Assembly: GCF_002925905.1 (NCBI RefSeq)
Contig: NZ_PRDB01000008.1
Location: 124,001-188,000, forward strand
Source of the DNA: Klebsiella michiganensis
GTDB taxonomy: Bacteria > Pseudomonadota > Gammaproteobacteria > Enterobacterales > Enterobacteriaceae
Reading direction: 5' to 3'
Length of the DNA stretch: 64,000 bases
Shown: one piece after another, positions 47,474-58,626 of the stretch
Position numbering within the stretch: the first letter of the stretch is position 1
Layout of the letters: every line of letters starts with the position of its first letter
Notes under the pieces: model-generated
What the model was told of the DNA's origin: nothing
What the model saw: only the letters and a program-made list of their open reading frames with translations
Databases searched by the model: none
Made by a program: the position numbers and the translations under genes

Positions 47474-49081
47474 TCAGCCCAGCTTGCGTTCAGCCAGCCA
47501 CTGACGTAATTGTTTTTTATCGACTTTGCCCACCGGCGTCAGCGGCAGCGCATCAACGCACTCCACGCGGTCCGGCAGTTTAAATTCTGCGACCCCTTGT
47601 TCCCGCAGGAAGCGGCGTACCGCCACCGCGCGCAGAGGCTCTTTTACCACCAGATATGCGCAGCTCTTTTCCCCCAGCAGGCTATCTTCCATGCTGACCA
47701 GCGCGACGTGGATCACCGCCGGATGGCGCAGCAGCAGGTTTTCGATCTCTTCCGCCGCGATCTTCTCGCCGCCGCGGTTGATCTGATCTTTTTCCCGCCC
47801 CTGCACGGTGATATAGCCATCTTCATCGATCGAGATCAGATCGCCAGAGCAGTAGAAACCATCGGCATCAAAGGCCTCGGCATTATGCTGCGGGCTCTTG
47901 TAGTACCCGCGGAAGGTATAAGGGCCACGGGTCATCAGGCGCCCGACTTCGCCGCGCGGCAGCGGATTACCCTGCGCATCGGCCACCCACACTTCGTCAT
48001 CAGGACACATCGGGCAGCCCTGGGTATTGATAATGCGCTCGGGGCTGTCGTTGAGGCGGGTATAGTTCACCAGCCCCTCCGCCATGCCGAAGACCTGCTG
48101 GAGCTGACAGCCGATTTCCGCCGGAATACGCGCGGCGAGGGTCGCGGACAGGCGCGCCCCACCTACCTGCAGCAGCCGCAGCGACTGCAGACGGGCATTG
48201 CTGCCGGACTCATGGATCTCCTGTAACCACAGGCTTACCGCCGGCGGAACCAGCGAGGTCAGGTTAATCTGGTGCTTTTCGATCAGCGGGAAGCAGAGGG
48301 TGGCGCTCGGGTCGTGCGCCAGCACCACCACGCCGCCGGCGAGGAAGACGCCGAGTGAACCCGGCGAGCTCATCGCGTAGTTGTGGGCGGCGGGAAGCGC
48401 GTTCAGATAGCGCGTTTCGGCGCTTACGCCGCACAGCTGGTTGCTGCGGCGAATGCTGTATTCGTAGTCGTTATGAGTACGCGGAATGAGCTTCGGCGTA
48501 CCGGTGCTGCCGCCGGAGAGCTGGAAAAAGGCCACTTCGTCAGCGGGCGTCGGATGCGCGACGAAATTATCGTCAGGCCGCGCGATGGCCGCCGCCAGGC
48601 TGCGTTCGCCGCCGTCGTTCAGCAGCAGGGCCACGCGTACCGACGCATGCTGGGCGACAAAAGCGTTAAGAAAATCATCATCGGCAAACAGCGCGTGTTC
48701 GCGGTCGGCAATCAGCAAAGCGGGTTCAATCTGCGCGGCGTAGGCGTTCAGCTCGCTACGCTGGTGGCTGAACAGCGCGTTGACCGGCGCAACGCCGATA
48801 CGCAGCAGCGCGAAGAAGGTGATATAAAATTCCGCAACGTTGCCCAGCTGCACCAGCGCCGTTTCGCCGCGCTTCAGGCCCTGACGCTGCAGCGAGGAGG
48901 CGAGGTTATCCACCAGGCGGTTGAATTCACGGTAGCTGTAGCTTTTGTCGCCGTCGATAATCGCGGGAGCGTCGTTTTCCGCATGACGGGTAATCAGATG
49001 GGTTAGCGGCAGATCCTGCCAGTAACCTTTTTGCCGATAGCGGGCCGCAAACTCTTCCGGCCAGCGGGTAAATTCGATCAT
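47474..49081 (-). CDS. entE: 2,3-dihydroxybenzoate-AMP ligase EntE
   Basis: 535-aa stand-alone adenylation enzyme. It activates DHB as the acyl-AMP and loads it onto EntB. A3-like core motif [20 protein letters not shown] (residues about 187-206), the [17 protein letters not shown] blocks and the C-terminal catalytic Lys (GKVDKK) are all present. Two adjacent ATGs (49084 and 49081); the second gives the usual [11 protein letters not shown] start. Confidence 0.97.
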   Translation of the reverse strand: MIEFTRWPEEFAARYRQKGYWQDLPLTHLITRHAENDAPAIIDGDKSYSYREFNRLVDNLASSLQRQGLKRGETALVQLGNVAEFYITFFALLRIGVAPVNALFSHQRSELNAYAAQIEPALLIADREHALFADDDFLNAFVAQHASVRVALLLNDGGERSLAAAIARPDDNFVAHPTPADEVAFFQLSGGSTGTPKLIPRTHNDYEYSIRRSNQLCGVSAETRYLNALPAAHNYAMSSPGSLGVFLAGGVVVLAHDPSATLCFPLIEKHQINLTSLVPPAVSLWLQEIHESGSNARLQSLRLLQVGGARLSATLAARIPAEIGCQLQQVFGMAEGLVNYTRLNDSPERIINTQGCPMCPDDEVWVADAQGNPLPRGEVGRLMTRGPYTFRGYYKSPQHNAEAFDADGFYCSGDLISIDEDGYITVQGREKDQINRGGEKIAAEEIENLLLRHPAVIHVALVSMEDSLLGEKSCAYLVVKEPLRAVAVRRFLREQGVAEFKLPDRVECVDALPLTPVGKVDKKQLRQWLAERKLG

Positions 49082-49090
49082 CATAGTCCC

Positions 49091-50266
<1,176 letters not shown>

Positions 50267-50294
50267 ATCATCCTCCAAAAACGATAAAGATATT

Positions 50295-50313
50295 ACGAAT
50301 AATTATCATTTAT
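50295..50313. promoter_or_regulatory. Fur box between entC and fepB
   Basis: ACGAATAATTATCATTTAT matches the 19-bp Fur consensus at about 12 of 19 positions on the minus strand, centred on GATAAT. It is in the divergent entC/fepB region, where Fur control is established in E. coli. Confidence 0.65.
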
Positions 50314-50453
50314 ATTTTGGTTGGGTAACCTAAAAGGTATTGCGCGCTATGTCAACCGTACAGGTAGCATGTTGTGCGACTTAAGCTTGCATCGACGCCG
50401 CTCACAGCTGAAAATGAGAAGCATTTATCACTACTTAACCAGGATGCGAATAC

Positions 50454-51413
50454 GTGAATTTCTCCACCTTTTGCCGCCGTACCCTCCTCGCCAGCGGCCT
50501 GGCGATTTTCGGAATTAGCTCAGCGCTGGCGGCAGACTGGCCGCGTCAGATAACCGACAGCCGGGGACCCCATACGCTGGAAAGCCAGCCGCTGCGTATT
50601 GTTTCCACCAGCGTGACGCTGACCGGCTCGCTGCTGGCGATTGACGCGCCGGTGGTGGCCAGCGGGGCCACGACTCCCAATAACCGCGTCGCCGACGGTC
50701 AGGGATTTTTACGCCAGTGGAGCGATGTGGCGAAAGCGCGCAAGCTGTCGCGCCTCTATATTGGCGAACCGAGCGCTGAGGCCGTCGCGGCGCAAATGCC
50801 GGATCTCATTCTGATTAGCGCCACCGGCGGCGATTCGGCGATGATGCTCTACGACCAGCTTTCCACCATCGCCCCGACGCTTATCATTAACTACGATGAT
50901 AAAAGCTGGCAGGCCCTGCTGACCCAACTGGGGGAGATTACCGGCCACGAAAAACAGGCGGCGGAGAGAATCGCGGAGTTTGATAAAAAGCTGGCGGCGC
51001 TGAAAGAGAAAATGAAGCTGCCGCCGCAGCCGGTCACCGCGCTGGTCTACACCGCCGCGGCCCATAGCGCCAATATCTGGACCAAAGAATCCGCTCAGGG
51101 ACAGCTGCTCGAGCAGCTGGGCTTTACCCTCGCCGACCTGCCCGGCGGGCTGCATGCCAGCCAGAGCCAGGGAAAACGGCATGATATCGTGCAGCTGGGC
51201 GGGGAAAACTTAGCCGCCGGACTTAACGGCCAGAGCCTGTTCCTGTTTGCCGGCGACCAAAAGGACGCCGACGCGATTAACGCCAACCCGCTGCTGGTGC
51301 ATCTGCCCGCCGTTGAAGGCAAACGCGTTTATCCGCTGGGGACGGAAACCTTCCGCCTGGATTACTACAGCGCCGTACTGGTGCTGCAGCGCTTAGCGGC
51401 CCTCTTTGCGTAA
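50454..51413 (+). CDS. fepB: ferric enterobactin periplasmic binding protein FepB
   Basis: 319-aa class III substrate-binding protein. Signal peptide of about 26 residues ending SSALA before ADWPRQITD. It receives ferric enterobactin from FepA and delivers it to Fep[21 protein letters not shown] and [20 protein letters not shown] are conserved with E. coli. GTG start at 50454; the signal peptide supports it. Confidence 0.95.
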   Translation: MNFSTFCRRTLLASGLAIFGISSALAADWPRQITDSRGPHTLESQPLRIVSTSVTLTGSLLAIDAPVVASGATTPNNRVADGQGFLRQWSDVAKARKLSRLYIGEPSAEAVAAQMPDLILISATGGDSAMMLYDQLSTIAPTLIINYDDKSWQALLTQLGEITGHEKQAAERIAEFDKKLAALKEKMKLPPQPVTALVYTAAAHSANIWTKESAQGQLLEQLGFTLADLPGGLHASQSQGKRHDIVQLGGENLAAGLNGQSLFLFAGDQKDADAINANPLLVHLPAVEGKRVYPLGTETFRLDYYSAVLVLQRLAALFA

Positions 51414-51422
51414 GCCACGCTT

Positions 51423-51441
51423 CCCGGCGCCGGTCGCCGGG
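51423..51441. terminator. hairpin after fepB
   Basis: CCCGGCG and CGCCGGG arms (51423-51429 and 51435-51441) with a 5-nt loop; no T-run. Weak terminator candidate in the 229-bp fepB-chitinase gap. Confidence 0.4.
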
Positions 51442-51642
51442 ATCTCATCGCGCCTCATTTCATATATCATCGCATTGTTATAACAGGCTTTTTCACCGTT
51501 TAACGCCCTATCACCCTCATCGCCCATCAGCCGAAATATCATCGTTTCAGGTGTTAATTTGTGATTAGCCCCGGCCGCCGCGTTGCCCGATTATCTGCCC
51601 CACACCGCTTGAGGTGGTCATTCAACACAGAAGGAAATTAAC

Positions 51643-53760
51643 GTGGCAACGAGCAAATTGATTAAGGGCGATACGCTGACCGAAACCAGCAACGCCGCAG
51701 ACGGCTTTAACCCGGCAACAGAAGTGAGCGCATACAGCTATACCTCCGCTCGCGTCGCTAAACCGGTCTATAACAAATACAAAGCCTCCACCACCAAACC
51801 CAAAGTCTTCGGCTACTACACCGACTGGTCACAGTATGATGGTCGTCTGCAGGGCGATAATTCAAAAGATAACCGCGGTCGCGGCTACGACCTGGCCAAC
51901 GTTTCTCCTACCGCCTACGACAAAATCATCGTCGGTTTCGTCGGCGTGACCGGCTTCCACAAAGTAGACAACCTGTGGCGCGACGTGGTTGCCGAAGGTG
52001 CCGATCAGTGCGGGAAAGTGAAGTACGAGCCCACCTTCCTCGACCCGTGGGGCGACTTCCAGTCTTACGTTAACGTTGGCCACACCGTCAGCGGCTGGGA
52101 TGTCGATCCGAAGACCGTGACCCAGAGTAATACTAAAGGCCTGCTCGGCGGCCTGCGCGATCTGCAGGCCAAAGCGAAGCAGCAGGGCCACGACCTGGTG
52201 CTGTCCATGAGCATCGGCGGCTGGAGCATGAGCAACGGTTTCCATGAAACCGCCGCGTCTGACGCCGCGCGTAAGGTCTTTGCCAAAGGCGTGGTAAAAC
52301 TGTTCAAACAGTTCCCGATGTTCAGCGAAGTGGATATCGACTGGGAATATCCGAACGCCGAAGGCGCTGGCAACCCGTACGGCCCGGAAGACGGCGAGAA
52401 CTACGCCCTGCTGATTGGCGAACTGCGTAAGCAGCTGGACGCCGCAGGCCTGAGCAACGTCAAAATCTCCATTGCCAGCTCGGCGGTGGTCAAGACGCTC
52501 GGCTACTCCAACGTCAATGCGCTGCTGAAAGCGGGCCTGTACGGTATCAACGTCATGACCTATGACTTCTTCGGTACCCCGTGGGCGGAGAGCGTGACCC
52601 ACCACACCAACCTGAAGGCGCTGGAAGAAGGCGGCTGGGGAGTGGATACCGTTGTCGGCCATCTGCTGTCCGAAGGCTTCCCGGCAGAGCGCATCAACAT
52701 TGGTTACGCTGCCTACACCCGTAACGGGCGCAACGCGGAGCTGGAATCCCTGTCCCCGCTGAAAGGCACCTATAGCCCGGGCACCGGCACCACCGCAGGC
52801 TCCTTCGAATCGGGTACTACCGAATGGTACGACATCATTTATAACTACCTGGATCTGGAAAACCAGAAAGGCCGTAACGGCTTCAACGTTTACACCGACA
52901 AGGTTGCCGACGCGGACTACCTCTACAACCCTGACAGCAAACTGTTCATGTCCCTGGATACGCCGCGCACGGTGAAAGCCAAGGGCGAATACGCCGCCAG
53001 CCTCGGCCTGGGCGCGCTGTTCACCTGGACAATCGACCAGGACAACGGCGTGCTGGTTAACGCCGCCCGTGAAGGTCTGGGCTATGAAATGGCGTCTGAA
53101 GTTATCGATATGGAGCCGTTCTATTTCGAAGGCATCAACGTCGACCCGGCGGATGAACCGGCTGAACCGGAGGAAGAGGAGGAGGATACCGTCCAGCCTG
53201 AACCGTCGGTAAACCATGCGCCGAAAGCCGCTATCGAACTGATGGTGGTAGGCGGCTCCCGCGTGCGCCTTTCCGGCGAAAAATCTTCTGATGAAGATAA
53301 CGACGAGTTGACCTTTAGCTGGGGCGTGCCCGCGGCGATCAACGTCGCCGATAAAACCGCGGCGGTCATTGAGTTCGATGTGCCGAAAGTGGCTGCGGAT
53401 ACCGAGTATACCTTCACCCTGTTCGTGCGCGATACCTGGGGTGAACCGTCAACGCAGCAGCGCTTTGTGCTCTCCGTCGTCGCTGCGACTCAGACCGATG
53501 ATACCGAGGACGAGCCGGCAGACGACCAGGATCGCACCGATGATACGCCTCAACCGGCAGATGATGATGCTGTTCCTTCTGACGAAACCACGCCTTACCC
53601 GCTGTGGAATGCCAGCACCGTCTATGGCAGCAACTGGGGCAGCTTTGAAATCGTGAGCTGGAAAGGCCATAACTACCAGGTGAAATGGTGGTCTCAGGGC
53701 AACCAGCCGGATCTGAACTGCGGTCAGTTCCAGGTCTGGAGCGATCTCGGCGCGTACTAA
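51643..53760 (+). CDS. GH18 chitinase with PKD-like and CBM5/12 chitin-binding domains
   Basis: 705-aa endochitinase-type enzyme. The GH18 barrel (residues about 55-480) has the SxGG motif (MSIGGWS) and DxxDxDxE with Asp231, Asp233 and catalytic Glu235 (EVDIDWEYP). An acidic Glu-rich linker (about 505-520), a PKD-like domain (about 525-620), a second Asp-rich linker and a C-terminal CBM5/12 (WSQGNQPDLNCGQFQVWSDL) follow. No N-terminal signal peptide, so export needs another route (compare leaderless Serratia ChiC). GTG start behind AGAAGGA. Not present between fepB and entS in E. coli, so it is an insertion in the enterobactin locus. Confidence 0.92.
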   Translation: MATSKLIKGDTLTETSNAADGFNPATEVSAYSYTSARVAKPVYNKYKASTTKPKVFGYYTDWSQYDGRLQGDNSKDNRGRGYDLANVSPTAYDKIIVGFVGVTGFHKVDNLWRDVVAEGADQCGKVKYEPTFLDPWGDFQSYVNVGHTVSGWDVDPKTVTQSNTKGLLGGLRDLQAKAKQQGHDLVLSMSIGGWSMSNGFHETAASDAARKVFAKGVVKLFKQFPMFSEVDIDWEYPNAEGAGNPYGPEDGENYALLIGELRKQLDAAGLSNVKISIASSAVVKTLGYSNVNALLKAGLYGINVMTYDFFGTPWAESVTHHTNLKALEEGGWGVDTVVGHLLSEGFPAERINIGYAAYTRNGRNAELESLSPLKGTYSPGTGTTAGSFESGTTEWYDIIYNYLDLENQKGRNGFNVYTDKVADADYLYNPDSKLFMSLDTPRTVKAKGEYAASLGLGALFTWTIDQDNGVLVNAAREGLGYEMASEVIDMEPFYFEGINVDPADEPAEPEEEEEDTVQPEPSVNHAPKAAIELMVVGGSRVRLSGEKSSDEDNDELTFSWGVPAAINVADKTAAVIEFDVPKVAADTEYTFTLFVRDTWGEPSTQQRFVLSVVAATQTDDTEDEPADDQDRTDDTPQPADDDAVPSDETTPYPLWNASTVYGSNWGSFEIVSWKGHNYQVKWWSQGNQPDLNCGQFQVWSDLGAY

Positions 53761-53790
53761 GCGTAAATCGTCACTGACGAGTGATAGCCA

Positions 53791-53816
53791 GCCCCGGAGC
53801 AATCCGGGGCTTTTTA
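53791..53816 (+). terminator. intrinsic terminator after chitinase
   Basis: GCCCCGGA-GCAA-TCCGGGGC (53791-53810) followed by TTTTTATTAT. Strong. Confidence 0.92.
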
Positions 53817-53865
53817 TTATCGCTCTTTTCGGTTTTCCCGGTGGCGCTATCGGGCAACTGCAGGT

Positions 53866-54256
53866 CGGTAGCCTGGGTTGCTCCGGGATGAATGCATCGG
53901 TGCGGCTTCTTCCCGGGTCGCGCTGCGCTTACCCGGGCTACGGGTCCACCGCCGTCTGCGGGCCGGTAGCCCGGGTCAGGCGTTTACGCCGCAACCCGGG
54001 AATGCGTCGGGATAAATACATCGGTGCGGCTTCTTCCCCGGCTGCGCTGCGCTTACCCGGGCTACGGGTCCACCGCCGTCTGCGGGCCGGTAGCCCGGGT
54101 CAGGCGTTTACGCCGCAACCCGGGAATGTACGGGGATAAATACATCGGTGCGGCTTCTTCCCCGGCTGCGCTGCGCTTACCCGGACTACGAGTCCGCCGC
54201 CGTCTGCGGGCCGGTAGCCCGGACAGGCGCAGCGCGCCGCCTCCGGGAAACCCCGG
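53866..54256. repeat. second REP-derived 124-bp tandem array, opposite orientation
   Basis: TCGGTGCGGCTTCTTCCC recurs at 53897, 54021 and 54145, an exact 124-bp period. It is the reverse complement of the unit at 45025-45430. Fills the chitinase-entS gap after the terminator. Confidence 0.9.
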
Positions 54257-54261
54257 CTGAA

Positions 54262-55503
54262 TTAATTTTCGCTCGCCGTCTCCGGGCGCTGAAAGCGGCG
54301 CAGCTCGCGTAGCAGCCCCACCAGCACCACGCCCACAATGACCAGCGCCCAGCCGCTGGCGCTTGCCGAAGCGGCCGGCGTCAGAATCGCGCCCAGGCCG
54401 CCGAGCAGCGCCGCGCCTATCGCATCGCCGGTCACGTTCTGCGCGGTCCACAGCCCGTTGATACGCCCGAGCATATTTTCCGGGGTTTGCGTCTGAATCA
54501 GCGTATATTGCAGCAGCGAGCTTATCGCGCTCAGCCAGCCAAACAGCGCCAGGCACAGGGCGCCCAGCGCCCACACCGGCATCAGGCTGAACAGCGCAAT
54601 CGCCACAAAGGAGCCAACGGTAGTCGCCAGCATCAGCACGCCGGGCCTCGCCGTCTGCGCCAGCTGTCCGCTGGTCAACGCCCCGAACGCCGCGCCCAGA
54701 GGGATCGCGGCGTACAGCAGGCCAATCTGTGACGTCGACATCTGCCAGCTCCCGGCCAGCGCCGGATAGAGCACGCGCACCGCGCTGGCCATGGTCAGCA
54801 GGCCGCCAAGCAGCGCAATGCCGCCGATAAGCGGGCTGTTAAACAGAAACTTCAGTCCCGCGTACAGCGATTTTAGCGGATGCTCGCGCGGCTGCGGCGG
54901 CGGCGCCAGCCGCGGCAAACGCAGCAGCGTCAGCGTCGTAATAAAGGTACCTGCCGCCGCCAGGCCGTAGTTCCAGGCCACGCCGCCGGTTGCCAGCAGC
55001 AGGCCGCCGATCATCGGCGAAATCACCGAGCCCAGCCGCACCGTCAGCATGGTGATCGCTCCGGCCTGCATCAGGTTTTCCCGGCCAACCAGCGCCGGAG
55101 TCGCCGCCAGCAGCGCGGTCACGCCGATTGAGGCAAACAGGCCGTCCCAGATGCCCAACAGATAGATGGCGATGAGCGACGGCTCCGGCAGCATGGCGTT
55201 GAGACACAGGCCGACGAAGCCAATCCCGCAGGTGCCGCGCGCCAGCAGGATCAGACGTTTACGCTCATAGCGGTCGGCAAGCACGCCGCCGATCATCAGA
55301 CCGACAAACATCGACCCGCCGGTTAAGGTCACCGACAGCCCCACTTGCCAGGTGGATTGGGTCATCAGTTGGATTTGTACCGGGATCGCCACGCCCAGCA
55401 GGCCAAGCGACAGGATCGAGATAAAGCGGGCGATAAAGACGGCGCGAAAGGCCGGGTGGGTTTTCAGCAAGCTGAGATTCAGCAGCCAGGATTGTCGGTT
55501 CAT
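54262..55503 (-). CDS. entS: enterobactin exporter EntS
   Basis: 413-aa MFS efflux protein with 12 helices that exports enterobactin across the inner membrane. Start [20 protein letters not shown] and the loop [16 protein letters not shown] are as in E. coli EntS (YbdA). Divergent from fepD across a strong Fur box. The 3' end runs into REP repeats. Confidence 0.94.
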   Translation of the reverse strand: MNRQSWLLNLSLLKTHPAFRAVFIARFISILSLGLLGVAIPVQIQLMTQSTWQVGLSVTLTGGSMFVGLMIGGVLADRYERKRLILLARGTCGIGFVGLCLNAMLPEPSLIAIYLLGIWDGLFASIGVTALLAATPALVGRENLMQAGAITMLTVRLGSVISPMIGGLLLATGGVAWNYGLAAAGTFITTLTLLRLPRLAPPPQPREHPLKSLYAGLKFLFNSPLIGGIALLGGLLTMASAVRVLYPALAGSWQMSTSQIGLLYAAIPLGAAFGALTSGQLAQTARPGVLMLATTVGSFVAIALFSLMPVWALGALCLALFGWLSAISSLLQYTLIQTQTPENMLGRINGLWTAQNVTGDAIGAALLGGLGAILTPAASASASGWALVIVGVVLVGLLRELRRFQRPETASEN

Positions 55504-55578
55504 GACAGCGCCTTGTTATTATTTTCCATACCATTTTTATGGGTGCACATGCTAACATAACCGGATAGAATCGATAAC

Positions 55579-55597
55579 GATAATTACTATCATTATC
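55579..55597. promoter_or_regulatory. Fur box between entS and fepD
   Basis: GATAATTACTATCATTATC matches the Fur consensus GATAATGATAATCATTATC at 16 of 19 positions, 18 bp before the fepD start and in the divergent entS promoter region. Confidence 0.9.
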
Positions 55598-55615
55598 ATG
55601 TCAGGGATGTAAGCC

Positions 55616-56623
55616 ATGTCGTCTTCCACGACCGCGGCGCGCGCCTTTGCCGTGCCGGGTCTTTTAATCGTTTTAATCATCGCCGTTGCGCTCAGCCTGC
55701 TGGTCGGCGCCAAACCCCTGCCGTTTAGCGTCGTCATTGATGCCTTCACCGGCACCTGCCAGAGCGCCGATTGCACCATCGTCCTTGATGCACGACTGCC
55801 GCGAACCCTCGCCGGGCTGCTGGCCGGCGCCGCGCTGGGCCTGGCCGGGGCGCTGATGCAAACGCTGACCCGCAACCCGCTGGCGGACCCGGGGATCCTC
55901 GGCGTCAACTCCGGCGCCAGCTTCGCTATCGTGCTGGGCGCGGCGCTGTTTGGTCTCTCCTCGCCGCAGGAGCAGCTGCTGATGGCCTTTTGCGGCGCGT
56001 TCGGCGCCTCGCTGCTGGTGGCCTTTACCGGCAGCCAGGGCGGCGGCCAGCTGAGCCCGGTTCGCCTGACCCTCGCGGGGGTCGCCCTGGCGGCGGTGCT
56101 GGAAGGGCTTTCCAGCGGTATCGCCCTGCTTAACCCTGACGTCTACGACCAGCTGCGCTTCTGGCAGGCGGGCTCGCTGGATGTGCGCACCCTGCAAACA
56201 CTGAAAATCGTGCTGATCCCGGTACTCATTGCCGGCCTGGTGACGCTGCTGCTGAGCCGGGCCTTAAACAGCCTGAGCCTCGGCAACGATACGGCCACCG
56301 CGCTCGGCAGCCGGGTCGCGCGTACTCAGCTTATTGGTCTGCTGGCGATTACCGTCCTGTGCGGCAGCGCCACGGCGGTGGTCGGGCCCATCGCCTTTAT
56401 CGGCCTGATGATGCCGCATATGGCCCGCTGGCTGGTGGGCGCGGATCATCGCTGGTCGCTGCCGGTGACCCTGCTGGCTACCCCTGCCCTGCTGCTGTTT
56501 GCCGACGTGCTGGGGCGCCTGCTGGTGCCCGGCGAACTGCGGGTTTCGGTGGTCAGCGCCTTTATCGGCGCACCGGTGCTGATCTGGCTGGTACGCCGCC
56601 AGCCGCGCGGAGGTGGCATGTGA
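55616..56623 (+). CDS. fepD: ferric enterobactin ABC permease FepD
   Basis: 335-aa FecCD-family inner-membrane permease (about 9-10 helices). TRNPLADPGILGVNSGA is the typical coupling region, and GPIAFIGLMMPHMAR is near the C-terminal ATPase contact. Overlaps fepG by 4 bp. Works with FepG as a heterodimer. Confidence 0.96.
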   Translation: MSSSTTAARAFAVPGLLIVLIIAVALSLLVGAKPLPFSVVIDAFTGTCQSADCTIVLDARLPRTLAGLLAGAALGLAGALMQTLTRNPLADPGILGVNSGASFAIVLGAALFGLSSPQEQLLMAFCGAFGASLLVAFTGSQGGGQLSPVRLTLAGVALAAVLEGLSSGIALLNPDVYDQLRFWQAGSLDVRTLQTLKIVLIPVLIAGLVTLLLSRALNSLSLGNDTATALGSRVARTQLIGLLAITVLCGSATAVVGPIAFIGLMMPHMARWLVGADHRWSLPVTLLATPALLLFADVLGRLLVPGELRVSVVSAFIGAPVLIWLVRRQPRGGGM

Positions 56624-57612
56624 TTGCGCCTTCTCGTCGCCTGATTTTTAGCTGCCTGCTGCTGCTGGTCGCCAGCGCGCTGGTCTCCCTGTGGGGGCTG
56701 GGCACCGGCCTGGTGCCATTGAGCGTTGAGCAGGTTATCTCGGCGCTGCTCGGCGATGCGCCGCGCAACGTCGCCATGGTGGTGACCGAGTGGCGCCTGC
56801 CCCGCGTGCTGATGGCGCTGCTGATTGGCGCCGCCCTCGGCGTCAGCGGCGCGATTTTCCAGTCGCTGACCCGCAACCCGCTGGGGAGCCCGGACGTGAT
56901 GGGGTTTAACACCGGGGCCTGGAGCGGCGTGCTGGTAGCGATGGTGATGTTTGGCCAGAACCTGGCGGCCATCGCCATGGCGGCCATGGCTGGCGGGATC
57001 CTTACCGCGCTGGCGGTCTGGCTGCTGGCGTGGCGCAACGGGATTGAAACCTTTCGCCTGATTATTATCGGCATCGGCGTGCGCGCTATGCTGGTGGCAT
57101 TCAATACCTGGCTGCTGCTGCGCGCTTCGCTGGAAACCGCCCTCTCCGCCGGGCTGTGGTATGCCGGTTCGCTTAACGGTTTGACCTGGGGAAAAACCTG
57201 GCCCTCGGCGCCGCTGATTCTGCTGATGCTGGTCTGCGGGGCGCTGCTGGCGCGGCGCATGCGGCTGCTGGAGATGGGTGACGATACCGCCTGCGCCCTG
57301 GGCGTGCGGGTTGAGCGCTCGCGGCTGCTGCTGATGCTGGTCGGGGTGGTGCTGACCGCCGCCGCTACCGCGCTCGCCGGGCCGATTTCGTTTATCGCCC
57401 TGGTGGCGCCGCATATCGCGCGCCGCCTCAGCGGCACCGCGCGCTGGGGGCTGGCCCAGGCGGCGCTGTGCGGCGCCCTGCTGCTGGCGCTGTCTGACTA
57501 CTGCGCGCAGCGTCTGTTTATGCCCTATCAGTTACCGGTGGGCGTGGTGACCGTCAGCCTTGGCGGCATCTACCTTATCGGGTTGTTAATTCAGGAGTCC
57601 CGCAAAAAATGA
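56620..57612 (+). CDS. fepG: ferric enterobactin ABC permease FepG
   Basis: 330-aa FecCD-family permease. GTG 56620 overlaps the fepD stop (GTGA) and matches the E. coli start after the first residues; the frame is open further upstream but lies in fepD. TRNPLGSPDVMGFNTGAWSG and GPISFIALVAPHIAR are present. Overlaps fepC by 4 bp. Confidence 0.96.
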   Translation: MIAPSRRLIFSCLLLLVASALVSLWGLGTGLVPLSVEQVISALLGDAPRNVAMVVTEWRLPRVLMALLIGAALGVSGAIFQSLTRNPLGSPDVMGFNTGAWSGVLVAMVMFGQNLAAIAMAAMAGGILTALAVWLLAWRNGIETFRLIIIGIGVRAMLVAFNTWLLLRASLETALSAGLWYAGSLNGLTWGKTWPSAPLILLMLVCGALLARRMRLLEMGDDTACALGVRVERSRLLLMLVGVVLTAAATALAGPISFIALVAPHIARRLSGTARWGLAQAALCGALLLALSDYCAQRLFMPYQLPVGVVTVSLGGIYLIGLLIQESRKK

Positions 57613-58403
57613 CCGCTGTAACCTCCCGTTTGCGCGGCGACCAGCTGACCCTGGCGTACGGCAAAAAAACCATCGCCGAATCGCTGAGCGTCACCATTCC
57701 CGACGGCCACTTCACCGCCATTATTGGCCCTAACGGCTGCGGTAAATCGACGCTGCTGCGTACCCTGAGCCGCCTGATGACCCCGACATCCGGTCATGTG
57801 TATCTCGACGGCGAGCAGATCCAGCGTTACGCCAGTAAAGAGGTGGCGAAGCGGGTCGGCCTGCTGGCGCAGAACGCCACTACGCCGGGAGATATTACGG
57901 TTCAGGAGCTGGTGGCCCGCGGGCGCTATCCGCACCAGCCGCTGTTTACCCGCTGGCGCAAAGAGGATGAAGAGGCGGTCAGCAGGGCGATGAAGGCCAC
58001 CGGCATTACCGACCTGGCGCTGCAAAGCGTCGATACGCTCTCCGGCGGCCAGCGCCAGCGGGCGTGGATCGCCATGGTGCTGGCCCAGGAGACGGCGATT
58101 ATGCTGCTCGATGAGCCCACCACCTGGCTGGATATCAGCCATCAGATCGACCTGCTTGAGCTGCTAAGCGAGCTGAATCAGGAGAAGGGCTATACCCTGG
58201 CGGCGGTGCTGCACGATCTGAACCAGGCCTGCCGCTACGCGACCCACTTGATCGCCCTGCGCGACGGCAAAATCGTCGCCGAGGGCGCGCCGAAGGAGAT
58301 TGTCAATGCGGCGCTGATCGAGGAAATTTACGGCCTGCGCTGTACGATCATTGACGATCCGGTGGCGCATACGCCGCTGGTGGTGCCGCTGGGCCGCAAG
58401 TAG
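57609..58403 (+). CDS. fepC: ferric enterobactin ABC ATPase FepC
   Basis: 264-aa ABC ATPase. Walker A GPNGCGKST, signature LSGGQRQRAWIAMVLAQE, Walker B IMLLDEPTTWLD, H-loop AAVLHDLNQA. Last gene of fepDGC. In E. coli fepE follows; here only REP sequences lie before entF. Confidence 0.97.
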   Translation: MTAVTSRLRGDQLTLAYGKKTIAESLSVTIPDGHFTAIIGPNGCGKSTLLRTLSRLMTPTSGHVYLDGEQIQRYASKEVAKRVGLLAQNATTPGDITVQELVARGRYPHQPLFTRWRKEDEEAVSRAMKATGITDLALQSVDTLSGGQRQRAWIAMVLAQETAIMLLDEPTTWLDISHQIDLLELLSELNQEKGYTLAAVLHDLNQACRYATHLIALRDGKIVAEGAPKEIVNAALIEEIYGLRCTIIDDPVAHTPLVVPLGRK

Positions 58404-58405
58404 AG

Positions 58406-58617
58406 ATTCCCGGCTCGCGCTGCGCTTAGCCGGGCTACAGGTTCACCGCCATCTGCGGTCCGGTAGCCCGGACAGCCGTGTCAGGTGCCGCCTCCGGTAA
58501 ATGAGCCGGGCTGATACATTGGCGCTAATGCTTCCCGGCTCGCGCTGCGCTTCGCCGGGCTACCCAATCTGGCACAAACGGTAGCCCGGGTAAGGCGTTA
58601 GCCGCAACCCGGGAGTT
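58406..58617. repeat. REP/BIME cluster between fepC and entF
   Basis: Three to four REP units such as CCGGCTCGCGCTGCGCTTAG with CCGGGCTAC, and GGTAGCCCGGGTAAGGCG. Lies between convergent fepC and entF, where fepE would be expected in E. coli. Confidence 0.8.
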
Positions 58618-58626
58618 CATCTGCCC

